DNA from: a bacterium HR23
GTDB lineage: Bacteria; Chloroflexota; Dehalococcoidia; Lucifugimonadales; HRBIN23
Length of the DNA stretch: 8,946 nt
Assembly (NCBI GenBank): GCA_002923335.1
Contig: BEHZ01000070.1
Coordinates: 1 to 8,946 of the forward strand
Direction: 5' to 3'
Below are positions 1 to 6,934 of the stretch, one piece after another; position 1 is the first letter of the stretch; each line of letters opens with the position of its first letter. Position numbers and translations under genes: made by a program. Below the pieces are notes generated by a model. The model ran no database searches and was not told the DNA's origin. It worked only from the letters and a program-made list of their open reading frames with translations.

Positions 1-859
1 AGGGACACTGGTCGGGGAGGTCCGCCAGATTAGGGGGAGTGCCCCGCAGGGGCCGAAGGGCGTGGTCGGGGCGGTCCAGCCGGGGTAGGGCCTGGAAAAG
101 GCCCCAGGTATAAGGGTGCACGGGACGCTTGAAAAGGGGCACAACAGGCCCCTGCTCCACAATGGAGCCGGCATACATGACCGCGACCCACTGGGCTACC
201 CGGGCCACCACCCCCATATCGTGGGTGATGAGGAGGATGGCCGTCCCCTGCTCCTTCTGCAAAGAGCGCAGGCGTTGCAAGATGTCCGCCTGAAGGGTTA
301 CATCCAGGTTGGATGTGGGCTCGTCGGCGATGAGCACCTTCGGCTCCAGGGCCAAAGCCATGGCCAGCATCACCCGTTGGGCCATGCCCCCACTGAGTTG
401 GAAAGGGTATTGGGAGGCGACCCTTTCCGGGTCGGGCAGGCCCATCTGGTGCATGAGGGCGTAGGCGCGCCGTTGCGCCTCCCGCCGGGACATGCGGGTA
501 TGGGCCTGGAGGACTTCCTCCACCTGCACACCTACGGGGAGCACCGGGTTCAGGGCGGAATGGGGGTTCTGAAAGATAATGGCGATCTCTTTCCCCCGCA
601 GATAGCGCATCTCCTCCTCGGAGACCTCCAAGAGGTTGCGCCCGTTGAAGACTACGGCCCCCTGCACAATCCGCCCCGGGTAGGGAACCAGGCGCAGGAT
701 GGAGAGGGCGGTAACGCTCTTGCCCGCCCCGCTCTCTCCTACAAGACCAAGCGTCTGGCCCGGGGCCAGGGAGAAGGAGACGCCATTGACTGCCTTGACC
801 ACCCCTTCACGGGTGAAGAAGTGGGTATGCAGGTTGCGCACTTCCAGAATGGGCGCCAT
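1..859 (-). CDS. Peptide/nickel-type ABC transporter ATP-binding protein (OppD/DppD family), C-terminus cut by window edge
   Basis: This is the cytoplasmic ATPase of a peptide (or related solute) importer; it hydrolyses ATP to drive uptake through a membrane permease pair. Translated from the ATG at 859 it begins MAPILEVRNLHTHF and shows the whole ABC domain in order: Walker A GESGAGKS, Q-loop with IIFQNPHSALNPV, signature LSGGMAQR, Walker B VLIADEPTS, and the H-loop Thr-His-Asp of LLITHDMG. The last visible residues, GTPPNLADLPDQCP, match the start of the C-terminal OppD/DppD extension, whose conserved form is a Pro-Pro stretch leading to a Cys-Pro-rich end. About 286 codons are present, so probably only a few tens of residues are missing. 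An AAAGGA lies about 7 nt before the ATG, inside the end of the PHP gene, and the start overlaps that gene's stop as TGATG. Substrate cannot be told from the ATPase; permease and binding-protein genes would lie beyond position 1. Confidence 0.93.
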   Translation of the reverse strand, partial: MAPILEVRNLHTHFFTREGVVKAVNGVSFSLAPGQTLGLVGESGAGKSVTALSILRLVPYPGRIVQGAVVFNGRNLLEVSEEEMRYLRGKEIAIIFQNPHSALNPVLPVGVQVEEVLQAHTRMSRREAQRRAYALMHQMGLPDPERVASQYPFQLSGGMAQRVMLAMALALEPKVLIADEPTSNLDVTLQADILQRLRSLQKEQGTAILLITHDMGVVARVAQWVAVMYAGSIVEQGPVVPLFKRPVHPYTWGLFQALPRLDRPDHALRPLRGTPPNLADLPDQCP

Positions 860-1536
860 CAGAAAGTCCTTTGGGAGGCAGGCTCGCGGAAGACCGCCCG
901 CCCTAGCCACACGGGCCTGAAGGTCCCGTCCCGCAGGTGCTGGATGAGTTCTCGCAGGGTGCGGATACGGGTGGGGAACTCGGTGGCGAAGGTGCCGATG
1001 TCCTCCAGACGATGGGCGTCGCTGGCCCCGGTGCCGGGGAGGCGGAAACGGCGGGCCACTTCTTGCGAGAAGGCGTTTTCCACCAGGGAACCCCGGCCGT
1101 TGAGCACCTCTGCCCCGTGGCAGTAGCGGAAGACACTGCTCTCGCAGGCCCGGCGCACCATATTCTCGTAGGTCAAGGGGTCTCGGCTCTCTTCCTCAAA
1201 GAACTTGCGCCGATAGGGGTGGGCAACAACCAAGGCCCCCTTGCACTCCCGCACCAGGTCCTGGACAAAGGAAGCCTTGTGCATGCCGAAGATATACCTG
1301 TCCAGCCCAAAGACCAGCAGGTGCCCCTCCTCGGTGGTAACCTCGCACCCGTGGAAGATGGGGAAGTCCCATCGTTCTGCCAGGCGCTCAATCTCTCCAG
1401 GCTCCCAGAACTGGTCATGCTCGGTGAGACAAATGCCGTCCAGGCCCACGGCCTTGGCCTGTGCCACCAGGGCATCTACCGTCAAGAAACTATCGTCCGA
1501 CTTGGGGTAAGTGTGGGTGTGCAGGTCTATAATCAC
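859..1536 (-). CDS. PHP-domain metal-dependent phosphoesterase
   Basis: A 225-residue protein that is essentially one PHP domain (polymerase and histidinol phosphatase fold), a metal-dependent phosphoesterase barrel. All expected metal-ligand motifs are present: DLHTHT (H6, H8), LTEHD (E39, H40, D41), HGCEVT (E65), the EGH at 70-72, VVAHPYRR (H106), and GASDAH (D173, H175). Known relatives act on histidinol phosphate, on nucleoside 3',5'-bisphosphates or oligonucleotides, or on unknown phosphoesters; the substrate here is not determined. I chose the GTG at 1536 because it sits immediately before IIDLHTH, the usual N-terminus, and has AGGGGG at 1546-1551, nine bases upstream. The frame stays open far upstream only because it runs antisense through selB. 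The TGA stop overlaps the ATG of the transporter gene by one base (TGATG), so the two are likely translated together. Confidence 0.88.
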   Translation of the reverse strand: MIIDLHTHTYPKSDDSFLTVDALVAQAKAVGLDGICLTEHDQFWEPGEIERLAERWDFPIFHGCEVTTEEGHLLVFGLDRYIFGMHKASFVQDLVRECKGALVVAHPYRRKFFEEESRDPLTYENMVRRACESSVFRYCHGAEVLNGRGSLVENAFSQEVARRFRLPGTGASDAHRLEDIGTFATEFPTRIRTLRELIQHLRDGTFRPVWLGRAVFREPASQRTF

Positions 1537-1558
1537 CCTGGAAAACCCCCTACGGCTT

Positions 1559-1587
1559 AGTTTGACAGGGGTATGCCCTGGCGTCAA
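1559..1587 (-). promoter_or_regulatory. Possible sigma-70-type promoter for the PHP/transporter genes
   Basis: Read on the minus strand there is TTGACG (1587-1582, 5 of 6 consensus matches), a 17-nt spacer, then CAAACT (1564-1559, only 3 of 6). This would start a transcript near 1552, about 16 nt before the GTG at 1536 and including the AGGGGG ribosome site. The -35 box and spacing are good and the -10 box is weak, so this is a tentative call. Confidence 0.3.
1562..1587. repeat. Inverted repeat TTGAC-N16-GTCAA in the divergent intergenic region
   Basis: TTGAC at 1562-1566 and GTCAA at 1583-1587 are perfect mirror copies separated by 16 nt. A second, offset inverted repeat, CAGGG (1566-1570) and CCCTG (1576-1580), is nested inside. 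The arrangement lies between the divergent PHP gene and selB and could be an operator. The arms are short, however, and one of them doubles as the proposed minus-strand -35 box, so it may be just a promoter element with a chance mirror copy. Confidence 0.3.
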
Positions 1588-1599
1588 GCGGTTGGGATA

Positions 1600-1608
1600 T
1601 GCTATCCT
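1600..1608 (+). promoter_or_regulatory. Possible extended -10 promoter element for selB
   Basis: TGCTATCCT has the extended -10 form TG-N-TATnnT (4 of 6 matches in the hexamer) and would start a transcript about 27 nt before the selB ATG at 1642. It shares TGCTAT with the much better element in front of moaD at 7650-7658. No convincing -35 box is found at 16-18 nt upstream. The plus-strand TTGACA at 1562 is too far away (about 35 nt) to pair with it. Confidence 0.28.
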
Positions 1609-1641
1609 TCCCTCTGGGAACACCTGTTCGGGTATGAAGGG

Positions 1642-3507
1642 ATGTTTGTCCTGGGCACTGCCGGGCACGTTGACCACGGCAAGTCCACCCTGGTGAAGGC
1701 TCTTACCGGCATAGACCCCGACCGCCTCAAAGAGGAGAAGGAGCGGGAGATGACCATAGACCTGGGTTTTGCCTGGCTCCGGCTCCCTTCGGGGCGAGAG
1801 GTAAGCATTGTGGATGTGCCGGGCCACGAGCGCTTTATCCGCAACATGTTGGCCGGCGTGGGTGGGATAGACCTGGTCATGCTGGTGGTGGCAGCGGATG
1901 AGGGGGTTATGCCTCAGACGCGGGAGCACCTGGCCATCCTGGACCTCCTGCAGGTGAAGAGCGGACTGGTGGTTCTCACCAAGTCCGACCTGGTGGACCA
2001 AGAGTGGCTGGAGATGGTGCGGGAGGACGTCCTCCATACCCTGCAGGGCACGGTGCTGGAGGGCGCTCCCATCGTTGTCGTCTCGGCGGTAACGGGGGAA
2101 GGGCTGGATACCCTCAAAGCAACCCTGGACTACCTCCTAGACGCTATCCCCCCGCGCCCCGACCTGGGGCGTCCCCGCCTGCCCATTGACCGCTCCTTCG
2201 CCATGCCTGGCTTCGGCACGGTGGTAACGGGCACCCTGCTGGACGGCTCCCTTACGGTGGGGATGGAGGTGGAACTGGTCCTCCTGGGGCGGCGAGCACG
2301 CATTCGCGGCCTCCATCGCCACCGGCAGAAGGTGGAGGTTATCCCTCCGGGGAGCCGTGCAGCAGTGAACCTGACGGGCGTGGAGCACCAAGAGGTGCAT
2401 CGGGGGGAGGTGCTCACCATCCCGGGCTGGCTTACCCCCACCAACCTGGTGGATGTGCACCTGCGCTGTGCCCGTTGGGCGCCCCAGCCTCTGCGCCACA
2501 ACATGGGCGTTACCTTCCACGCCGGCACCGCAGAGGTGCTGGGGCGCCTGCGCCTGCTGGACGCCGATGCGCTGGAACCCGGCCAGAGCGGGTGGGCCCA
2601 GGTTCACCTGTCGTCGCCTCTGGCCCTGGTGCGTGGCGAGCCTTTCATCCTCCGTGCCTCCCAGCACACCCTGGGCGGGGGCACCGTTGTAGACGCCCAC
2701 CCCCAGCGCCACCGCCGACACCACACCTCTACCCTGGAGCGCCTGGCTCTGCTCCTGCGCGGCTCGTCGGAGGAGGTGCTACGCACTATCCTGGCACGGC
2801 CGTTCCCCCAGGACCTCCACAGCCTCGGACGGGAAACGGGCTGGTCGTTGGACAAGGTCGCCAGCGCTCTGGAACGCCTCAAAGAGCAGGGCCAGGTGGT
2901 GGCTTTCCCTTCGCCCACGGGCCAAGGGGAATGGGTTATGGGGCGTGCAGAGTGGGAGAACCTGCGCCTCAGGGTAAGGGCGACTCTGCAGGCCTTCCAC
3001 AGCCAGTATCCTCTACGGAGGGGGATGCCACGGGAGGACCTGCGTGCCCGTTTGGGCCTGGAGGCGGTGCCCTTCGGTGCAGTGTTGTCGGCCCTGGTGC
3101 AAGAAGGGGAGGTGGCCGAGACAGGAGCCCTGGTGCGCCTGGCCAACCACACCCCGCGTCTATCTCCTCAGCAGGAGGCCAGCGTTTCTGCCTTCCTGCG
3201 GGCCCTAGAGGAGAGCCCTTATGCCCCACCTGCGCCGACCCTGGATAGCGAGGTGTTGGCCTTCCTGGCCGAGGAAGGAAAGGTGGTGAAGGTGGCAGAG
3301 GGGATCGTCTTTTCCGCTCGTGCATACCAGGAGATGGTGGAGCGTATTCTCGCCCACCTGCGCCAGCACGGGCGCATTACTGTCGCCCAGATGCGGGACA
3401 TGTTTGGCACCTCCCGGAAATATGCCCTCGCCCTGGCGGAATACCTGGACCAGAAGCACATCACCCGAAGGGTGGGGGATGAACGGGTGCTGGCGGGTGG
3501 AGTATGA
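1642..3507 (+). CDS. selB: Selenocysteine-specific translation elongation factor SelB
   Basis: SelB is the GTPase that carries selenocysteinyl-tRNA to the ribosome at UGA codons marked by a SECIS hairpin. The 621-residue product is close to the 614 of the E. coli protein. The G domain starts at residue 1 with MFVLGTAGHVDHGKST (G1, 8-16), then MTIDLGFAW (G2, T38), DVPGH (G3, 58-62), TKSD (G4, 113-116) and VSAVTGEG (G5). Translation-factor barrel domains II and III follow, then the SelB-specific C-terminal winged-helix region that binds SECIS RNA. The last repeat, ITVAQMRDMFGTSRKYALAL...ITRRVGDERVL, is diagnostic. I start at 1642 because SelB proteins begin almost exactly there; an in-frame ATG at 1573 would add 23 unrelated residues and lies in the promoter region. 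A GAAGGG abuts the ATG with no spacer, an unusual position for a ribosome site. The stop overlaps the nurA start as ATGA. No selA, selD or tRNA-Sec gene is in the window. Confidence 0.96.
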   Translation: MFVLGTAGHVDHGKSTLVKALTGIDPDRLKEEKEREMTIDLGFAWLRLPSGREVSIVDVPGHERFIRNMLAGVGGIDLVMLVVAADEGVMPQTREHLAILDLLQVKSGLVVLTKSDLVDQEWLEMVREDVLHTLQGTVLEGAPIVVVSAVTGEGLDTLKATLDYLLDAIPPRPDLGRPRLPIDRSFAMPGFGTVVTGTLLDGSLTVGMEVELVLLGRRARIRGLHRHRQKVEVIPPGSRAAVNLTGVEHQEVHRGEVLTIPGWLTPTNLVDVHLRCARWAPQPLRHNMGVTFHAGTAEVLGRLRLLDADALEPGQSGWAQVHLSSPLALVRGEPFILRASQHTLGGGTVVDAHPQRHRRHHTSTLERLALLLRGSSEEVLRTILARPFPQDLHSLGRETGWSLDKVASALERLKEQGQVVAFPSPTGQGEWVMGRAEWENLRLRVRATLQAFHSQYPLRRGMPREDLRARLGLEAVPFGAVLSALVQEGEVAETGALVRLANHTPRLSPQQEASVSAFLRALEESPYAPPAPTLDSEVLAFLAEEGKVVKVAEGIVFSARAYQEMVERILAHLRQHGRITVAQMRDMFGTSRKYALALAEYLDQKHITRRVGDERVLAGGV

Positions 3508-4712
3508 GTCTGGACTTAGCGGAAACCCTGCGTCAGGTGGAGGGGGTGGCGGAGCGTCTGCGCCTAGAGGTGGCCCGCTACTTGGCCCGCCTTGATAGGC
3601 TGGTGGCGCACGCCCGCACGCTCCCTCTGGAGGCCCTACAGACGGCGGTGCGTGAGGTTCCCCCTCGCCTCCCCTTTCTGCCCGCCCAGCCCCTAGAGCC
3701 ACTCCCCTCGGCTTACAGCGCCCCACCCCTCCCCAGGCCCTGGCGTATCCTGGCCGCTGACGGCTCCCATATAGATGTGAACCGACACCTCCCCCTGCAG
3801 TGTTATCTCATCAACATCGGCCGGGTTGCCATCACATACGGCGGGCGGGAGCCTGCCCTCCTGGACTCCACCCCTCAACTCTTCTCTGCCCCCCAAGACC
3901 TGGCTCTCTACGATGAGGCTACGGGGAAGACCATCCGGGTGGAGGGGCCTCTGGTGCATTTGCACCGATCGGCGCTGGAGATGGAGGCCCTGGCGTCTCT
4001 TGCAGAAGGGCGCGCTCCTTGCCCCACCGTTGCCCTGGCCGATGGCTCCCTGGTGCTGTGGGCTCCCGAAGGGGGGCAGTGGCCGGAGGTGGTGCGCCAG
4101 CGGTTCATCCGCACCCGTTTCCTGGCAGGGCTAGAAGCCCTCCGCCAGCAGGCCCAGCGTTACCCTCTGGCCGTAGCCGGCTACATCAGCCTGCCTAACA
4201 GTGCCGAGGTAGTGAACGCCCTGCGTCTCGCCCTCTGCTCCTCTCTACCCGGCCGGTGTCCCTCTCTGACCCGCCGAGAGGCGGAGCCTTCCTGCCCCTG
4301 CGCCGTCGCCCAGGGCTTTACCGACCGAGACCTGTTCCGTCGCCTTCTTCGGCCCGGGGAGCGGTCGGGCCTCTTCCGCTCTCTTTCGGTGCTTGTCAGG
4401 GAAGAGTATGGCGAAGAGCAAGCCATCCACTTCTTCTATGTGCACGCTGGGGAGGAGGTGGTGCGTTTGGAGGTCCCGGGGTGGTGTGCACGGGAACCGA
4501 CGCTGGTGGGCCTAGTGCACGCCGGTGTGCTGGAGCAGGTGCGCATGGGGCAAGGCTATCCTCTGGCCCTGCAGGAGGCCCACGAGCAGGCGGTGGTCTC
4601 CGCCCAGGACCGGGATGCCTTCCGTTTGATCGTGGAGGAGGCCCTGGCCCGTTGGGGGCTTCCCGTATATACTTCAGAGAAGCAACGGTCCAAACGCTTG
4701 CGGAGCCTGTAG
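3504..4712 (+). CDS. nurA: NurA-family DNA repair nuclease
   Basis: NurA is a nuclease that works with the HerA translocase to resect double-stranded DNA ends. The 402-residue product carries the family landmarks: AADGSHIDVNRH with D86 (the first metal-binding Asp of the RNase H-like NurA core), an acidic helix LEMEALASLAEG (E159/E161) after a variable stretch, VALADGSLVLW (D180, second core Asp), GYISLPNSAEVVNALR, and a C-terminal GYPLALQEAHEQAVVSAQDR containing H360, which matches the region of the conserved C-terminal His. Residues 1-60 are predicted helical and charged, as in other NurA N-termini. The ATG at 3504 overlaps the selB TGA (ATGA), so translation is probably coupled. herA lies two genes downstream, which strongly supports the call. 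The exact assignment of the catalytic Glu is by position only. Confidence 0.9.
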   Translation: MSLDLAETLRQVEGVAERLRLEVARYLARLDRLVAHARTLPLEALQTAVREVPPRLPFLPAQPLEPLPSAYSAPPLPRPWRILAADGSHIDVNRHLPLQCYLINIGRVAITYGGREPALLDSTPQLFSAPQDLALYDEATGKTIRVEGPLVHLHRSALEMEALASLAEGRAPCPTVALADGSLVLWAPEGGQWPEVVRQRFIRTRFLAGLEALRQQAQRYPLAVAGYISLPNSAEVVNALRLALCSSLPGRCPSLTRREAEPSCPCAVAQGFTDRDLFRRLLRPGERSGLFRSLSVLVREEYGEEQAIHFFYVHAGEEVVRLEVPGWCAREPTLVGLVHAGVLEQVRMGQGYPLALQEAHEQAVVSAQDRDAFRLIVEEALARWGLPVYTSEKQRSKRLRSL

Positions 4713-4716
4713 GGGG
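4711..4716 (+). promoter_or_regulatory. Ribosome binding site fixing the GTG start at 4722
   Basis: AGGGGG starts inside the nurA stop codon (TAG, 4710-4712) and ends five bases before the GTG at 4722. It is the only good Shine-Dalgarno sequence near this junction and supports the GTG as the start of the small protein gene. Confidence 0.6.
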
Positions 4717-4721
4717 AAACG

Positions 4722-5312
4722 GTGCCCAGCCCTGGGGAGCGGATCGGTGAAGTGGTGCGGACGGCGACCGCCTCTTTTACCGCCCAATGCTATCACCTGC
4801 ACCAGGCTCCGCCCCTGGGGGCGCTGGTGTGGGCGGGGCGTCCCCCCATCTATGGCGTGGTGGTGCAGGTCAGCACAGAGCCTTTGGAACCGGGGCGCAT
4901 CGTCCTGGCACGGGGGGCAACCGCCGACGACGAAGATGCCCTCTTCCAGGAGAACCCTCATCTGGAGCGCCTGCTGGCCACCCGCTTTGATTGCCTGGTC
5001 GTGGGCTACCGGGAGGGGGAGGCTCTCCGCCGCGGCCTTCCGCCCCTTCCACCCCGCATCCACGCCTTCGTTTACTGTGCCGGCCCCGAGGTGGTCGGCC
5101 CCTTTATGGAGGACCTGGCCTTCCTGCGCCTGCTTCTTGCCCCCGGCACCCCGGAGGCCGATGAAGCCCTGGCGTCCCTTTTGCGCTGGGCCAGCCTCTG
5201 GGCCCCCGAAGGCCGAGACGCCTTTCTCCAGAGGGCGTCCTCCGCTTTGGCCCGGGAGTTGGCACGGGACGCCCCCCGCCTCTACGCCATCCTGCGGAGG
5301 CTTGGTGCATGA
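4722..5312 (+). CDS. Small HAS-barrel-like protein encoded between nurA and herA; function unknown
   Basis: A 196-residue soluble protein with no signal peptide, membrane segment or nucleotide-binding motif. Residues 1-55 (GERIGEVVRTATASFTAQCY, then LGALVWAG and PPIYGVVVQVST) follow the pattern of a HAS barrel, the small beta-barrel at the N-terminus of HerA and ATP-synthase subunits. The conserved pattern is Gly-x-hydrophobic-Gly-x-Val, then Gly-x-Leu-Val, then Tyr-Gly-Val-Val. The herA product next door begins with the same pattern (RYLGQVIGG, GVLVTVVG, RYVGVVTNIE). The middle has an acidic TADDEDALFQ stretch, and the C-terminal 70 residues are predicted helical and Ala/Leu-rich, ending in RLYAILRRLGA. 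Translation starts at a GTG with AGGGGG five bases upstream. The stop overlaps the herA ATG as ATGA, so it is made together with HerA. The barrel assignment is by pattern only. I infer a role with NurA-HerA but know no defined function. Confidence 0.65.
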   Translation: MPSPGERIGEVVRTATASFTAQCYHLHQAPPLGALVWAGRPPIYGVVVQVSTEPLEPGRIVLARGATADDEDALFQENPHLERLLATRFDCLVVGYREGEALRRGLPPLPPRIHAFVYCAGPEVVGPFMEDLAFLRLLLAPGTPEADEALASLLRWASLWAPEGRDAFLQRASSALARELARDAPRLYAILRRLGA

Positions 5313-6934
5313 ACCGCAAGACGCTCCCTCCTGGAGAGCCAGGACGCTATCTGGGGCAGGTCATCGGCGGGTCCCTGACGGCGGGGCTGGCTGTCAAACT
5401 GGACCCCTCCGTCTCCCCTGAGGAGGTGAAGGCGGGGGTTTTGGTTACGGTGGTGGGCGAAAGCAACCGGTATGTGGGGGTAGTAACCAACATTGAACTG
5501 CACACCGCCGACCCCTCTCTCCCGCTCCTAGTAAGCCGAGATGTGCCCCTGCTGGCACAGGCGGCCCGAGGCAATGTGGCCTACGCCATTTTGACCGTGC
5601 GCCCCAGCATCGCCTTGCCCCTGGTGGCCGGCCCCGGCACAGGGGCGCAACCCGCCCGAAGCATCCCCGGCCACTTCGCCCCCGTGCACCTGGCCACCTC
5701 GGCCGATATCTCCGCCGTCTTTGGCGAGGAGGACGAGAGGCACTTCTGGGTGGGCAGTCCCCTGGACCTGGACTGCAAGGTCTGCCTGGACCTGCCCCTC
5801 TTCGTCATGCGGAGCAATGGTGTATTCGGCAAGACGGGGTCGGGCAAGTCATTCCTAACCCGTATCCTGCTGGCGGGGATACTCCAGAGCGGAACGGCGG
5901 GGGTGTTGGTCTTTGACATGCACAACGACTACGGCTGGCTGGCCAAGAGTGAAGAGGGGCCGGCTGTGAAAGGCCTCAAGCAGTTGTTCCCCTCCAAGGT
6001 AGCCCTATTCACCCTGGACGAGGCGTGGACACGCCGCCGGGGCGTTGCTCCCGACCATGTGGTGCGTATTCCCTGGGAGCAAGTGGAGCCAGAGGATATC
6101 GCCCTGCTCCAGGAGACCCTGAATCTCACCCATGTGCAGGTGGAGACGGTCTACTTACTTAGAGAGCACCTGGGGAAAAGGTGGCTGGACGAGTTCTGTT
6201 CCTTGCGCTCCAACGCCGAGGCGTGGAAAGCCCTGCGAGAGCAGGTGGCAGCCGGAGCGGGGACTCTGGACGCCCTCTACCGCCACCTGCAGACCATCCG
6301 GCGCTACTCCTTCCTTACCGAGGGCGACGGCTCTTCGCCCTCTTCGGTGCAGGCCATTCTGGACACCCTGGCACGGGGTATGACAGTGGTGCTGGAGTTC
6401 GGGAGGTATCGGGATGATCCGACGGCCTATGTGCTGGTCGCCAACTTCCTCACCCGACGCATCCACGAACGTTATGTCAAACAGACCGAGGAAGCCTTTA
6501 CGGACAGGGCGCAAGCGCCCATCCCCTTGGTCGTCGTGATAGAGGAGGCCCATAAGTTTCTCTCCCCCGCTGTGGCACGCCTCACCACCTTCGGACGGAT
6601 TGCCCGGGAGATGCGCAAGTTCAATGTAACGCTCCTCATCGTTGACCAGCGCCCCAGCCAGATTGACCCGGAGGTGCGCAGTCAACTGGGCACCCGCCTG
6701 GTGTGCAAGCTGGACGACGAGCAGGATATGGACGCCCTGGTGGAGCGCATGCAGGGAGGACGGGAACTGAAGGCGGTCCTGGCGTCTATGGAAGAGAAGC
6801 AACAGGCCCTTATCTTTGGGCATGCGGTGCCGGTGCCGGTTTTGGTGCGGGTGCGTCCCTATGGCCCCGACTTTTACAGCGCCATCGCCCGCACCGCCAC
6901 CCCTTCCCTGCAGGGGGAAGACCTCTTCGGCTAG
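5309..6934 (+). CDS. herA: HerA-type hexameric DNA translocase ATPase
   Basis: HerA is a FtsK/HerA-superfamily motor that forms a hexameric ring, pumps DNA and feeds it to NurA. The 541-residue product has an N-terminal HAS barrel (about 12-65; RYLGQVIGG, GVLVTVVG, RYVGVVTNIE). The ATPase core follows: Walker A GKTGSGKS (174-181) followed by FLTRILLAGI, then VLVFDMHNDYGWL, which corresponds to the Asp-x-His-x-Glu/Asp-Tyr motif of HerA proteins. Walker B is VVVIEEAHKF (I411, E412, E413, H415). The conserved motif LLIVDQRPSQIDPEVRSQLG (D446, Q447, R448) is the usual polar-residue/arginine segment after Walker B. Walker B has Glu-Glu rather than Asp-Glu, a variant also known in bacterial HerA. 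Residues 230-330 are helical, as expected for the insert between the motifs. The ATG overlaps the upstream stop (ATGA). The TAG stop lies in CTAG, shared with the convergent moaE stop. Confidence 0.93.
   Translation: MNRKTLPPGEPGRYLGQVIGGSLTAGLAVKLDPSVSPEEVKAGVLVTVVGESNRYVGVVTNIELHTADPSLPLLVSRDVPLLAQAARGNVAYAILTVRPSIALPLVAGPGTGAQPARSIPGHFAPVHLATSADISAVFGEEDERHFWVGSPLDLDCKVCLDLPLFVMRSNGVFGKTGSGKSFLTRILLAGILQSGTAGVLVFDMHNDYGWLAKSEEGPAVKGLKQLFPSKVALFTLDEAWTRRRGVAPDHVVRIPWEQVEPEDIALLQETLNLTHVQVETVYLLREHLGKRWLDEFCSLRSNAEAWKALREQVAAGAGTLDALYRHLQTIRRYSFLTEGDGSSPSSVQAILDTLARGMTVVLEFGRYRDDPTAYVLVANFLTRRIHERYVKQTEEAFTDRAQAPIPLVVVIEEAHKFLSPAVARLTTFGRIAREMRKFNVTLLIVDQRPSQIDPEVRSQLGTRLVCKLDDEQDMDALVERMQGGRELKAVLASMEEKQQALIFGHAVPVPVLVRVRPYGPDFYSAIARTATPSLQGEDLFG

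Noticed and set aside
116..1126. Plus-strand open frame of 336 codons
   Set aside because: It lies exactly antisense to the ABC transporter and PHP genes, which carry full family motifs. Its product is low-complexity with no domain, as expected from the complementary strand of GC-rich coding DNA.
1573..1641. Upstream ATG for selB at 1573
   Set aside because: It would add 23 residues not seen in SelB proteins and sits inside the inverted repeat/promoter region.
1537..2037. N-terminal extension of the PHP protein to an upstream ATG, making 392 residues
   Set aside because: The added part runs antisense through the selB G domain and shows no domain. The family N-terminus and a ribosome site fit GTG 1536.
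2475..3248. Long plus-strand frame of 257 codons inside selB
   Set aside because: It is a shifted frame of selB with Gly/Pro/Ala/Arg-rich nonsense sequence; selB is intact across the whole interval.
3480..3530. Selenocysteine read-through of the TGA stops (selB, PHP gene, moaD), given that selB is present
   Set aside because: The selB frame hits TAG a few codons after its TGA. Each of these TGAs overlaps the start codon of the next gene, and each protein is already complete, so they are ordinary stops.
3504..6934. Reading the nurA-herA locus as an antiphage defence island
   Set aside because: Some HerA proteins work in defence with SIR2 or other nucleases. Here HerA pairs with canonical NurA inside a housekeeping-looking operon, with no effector domain, toxin, integrase or compositional break.
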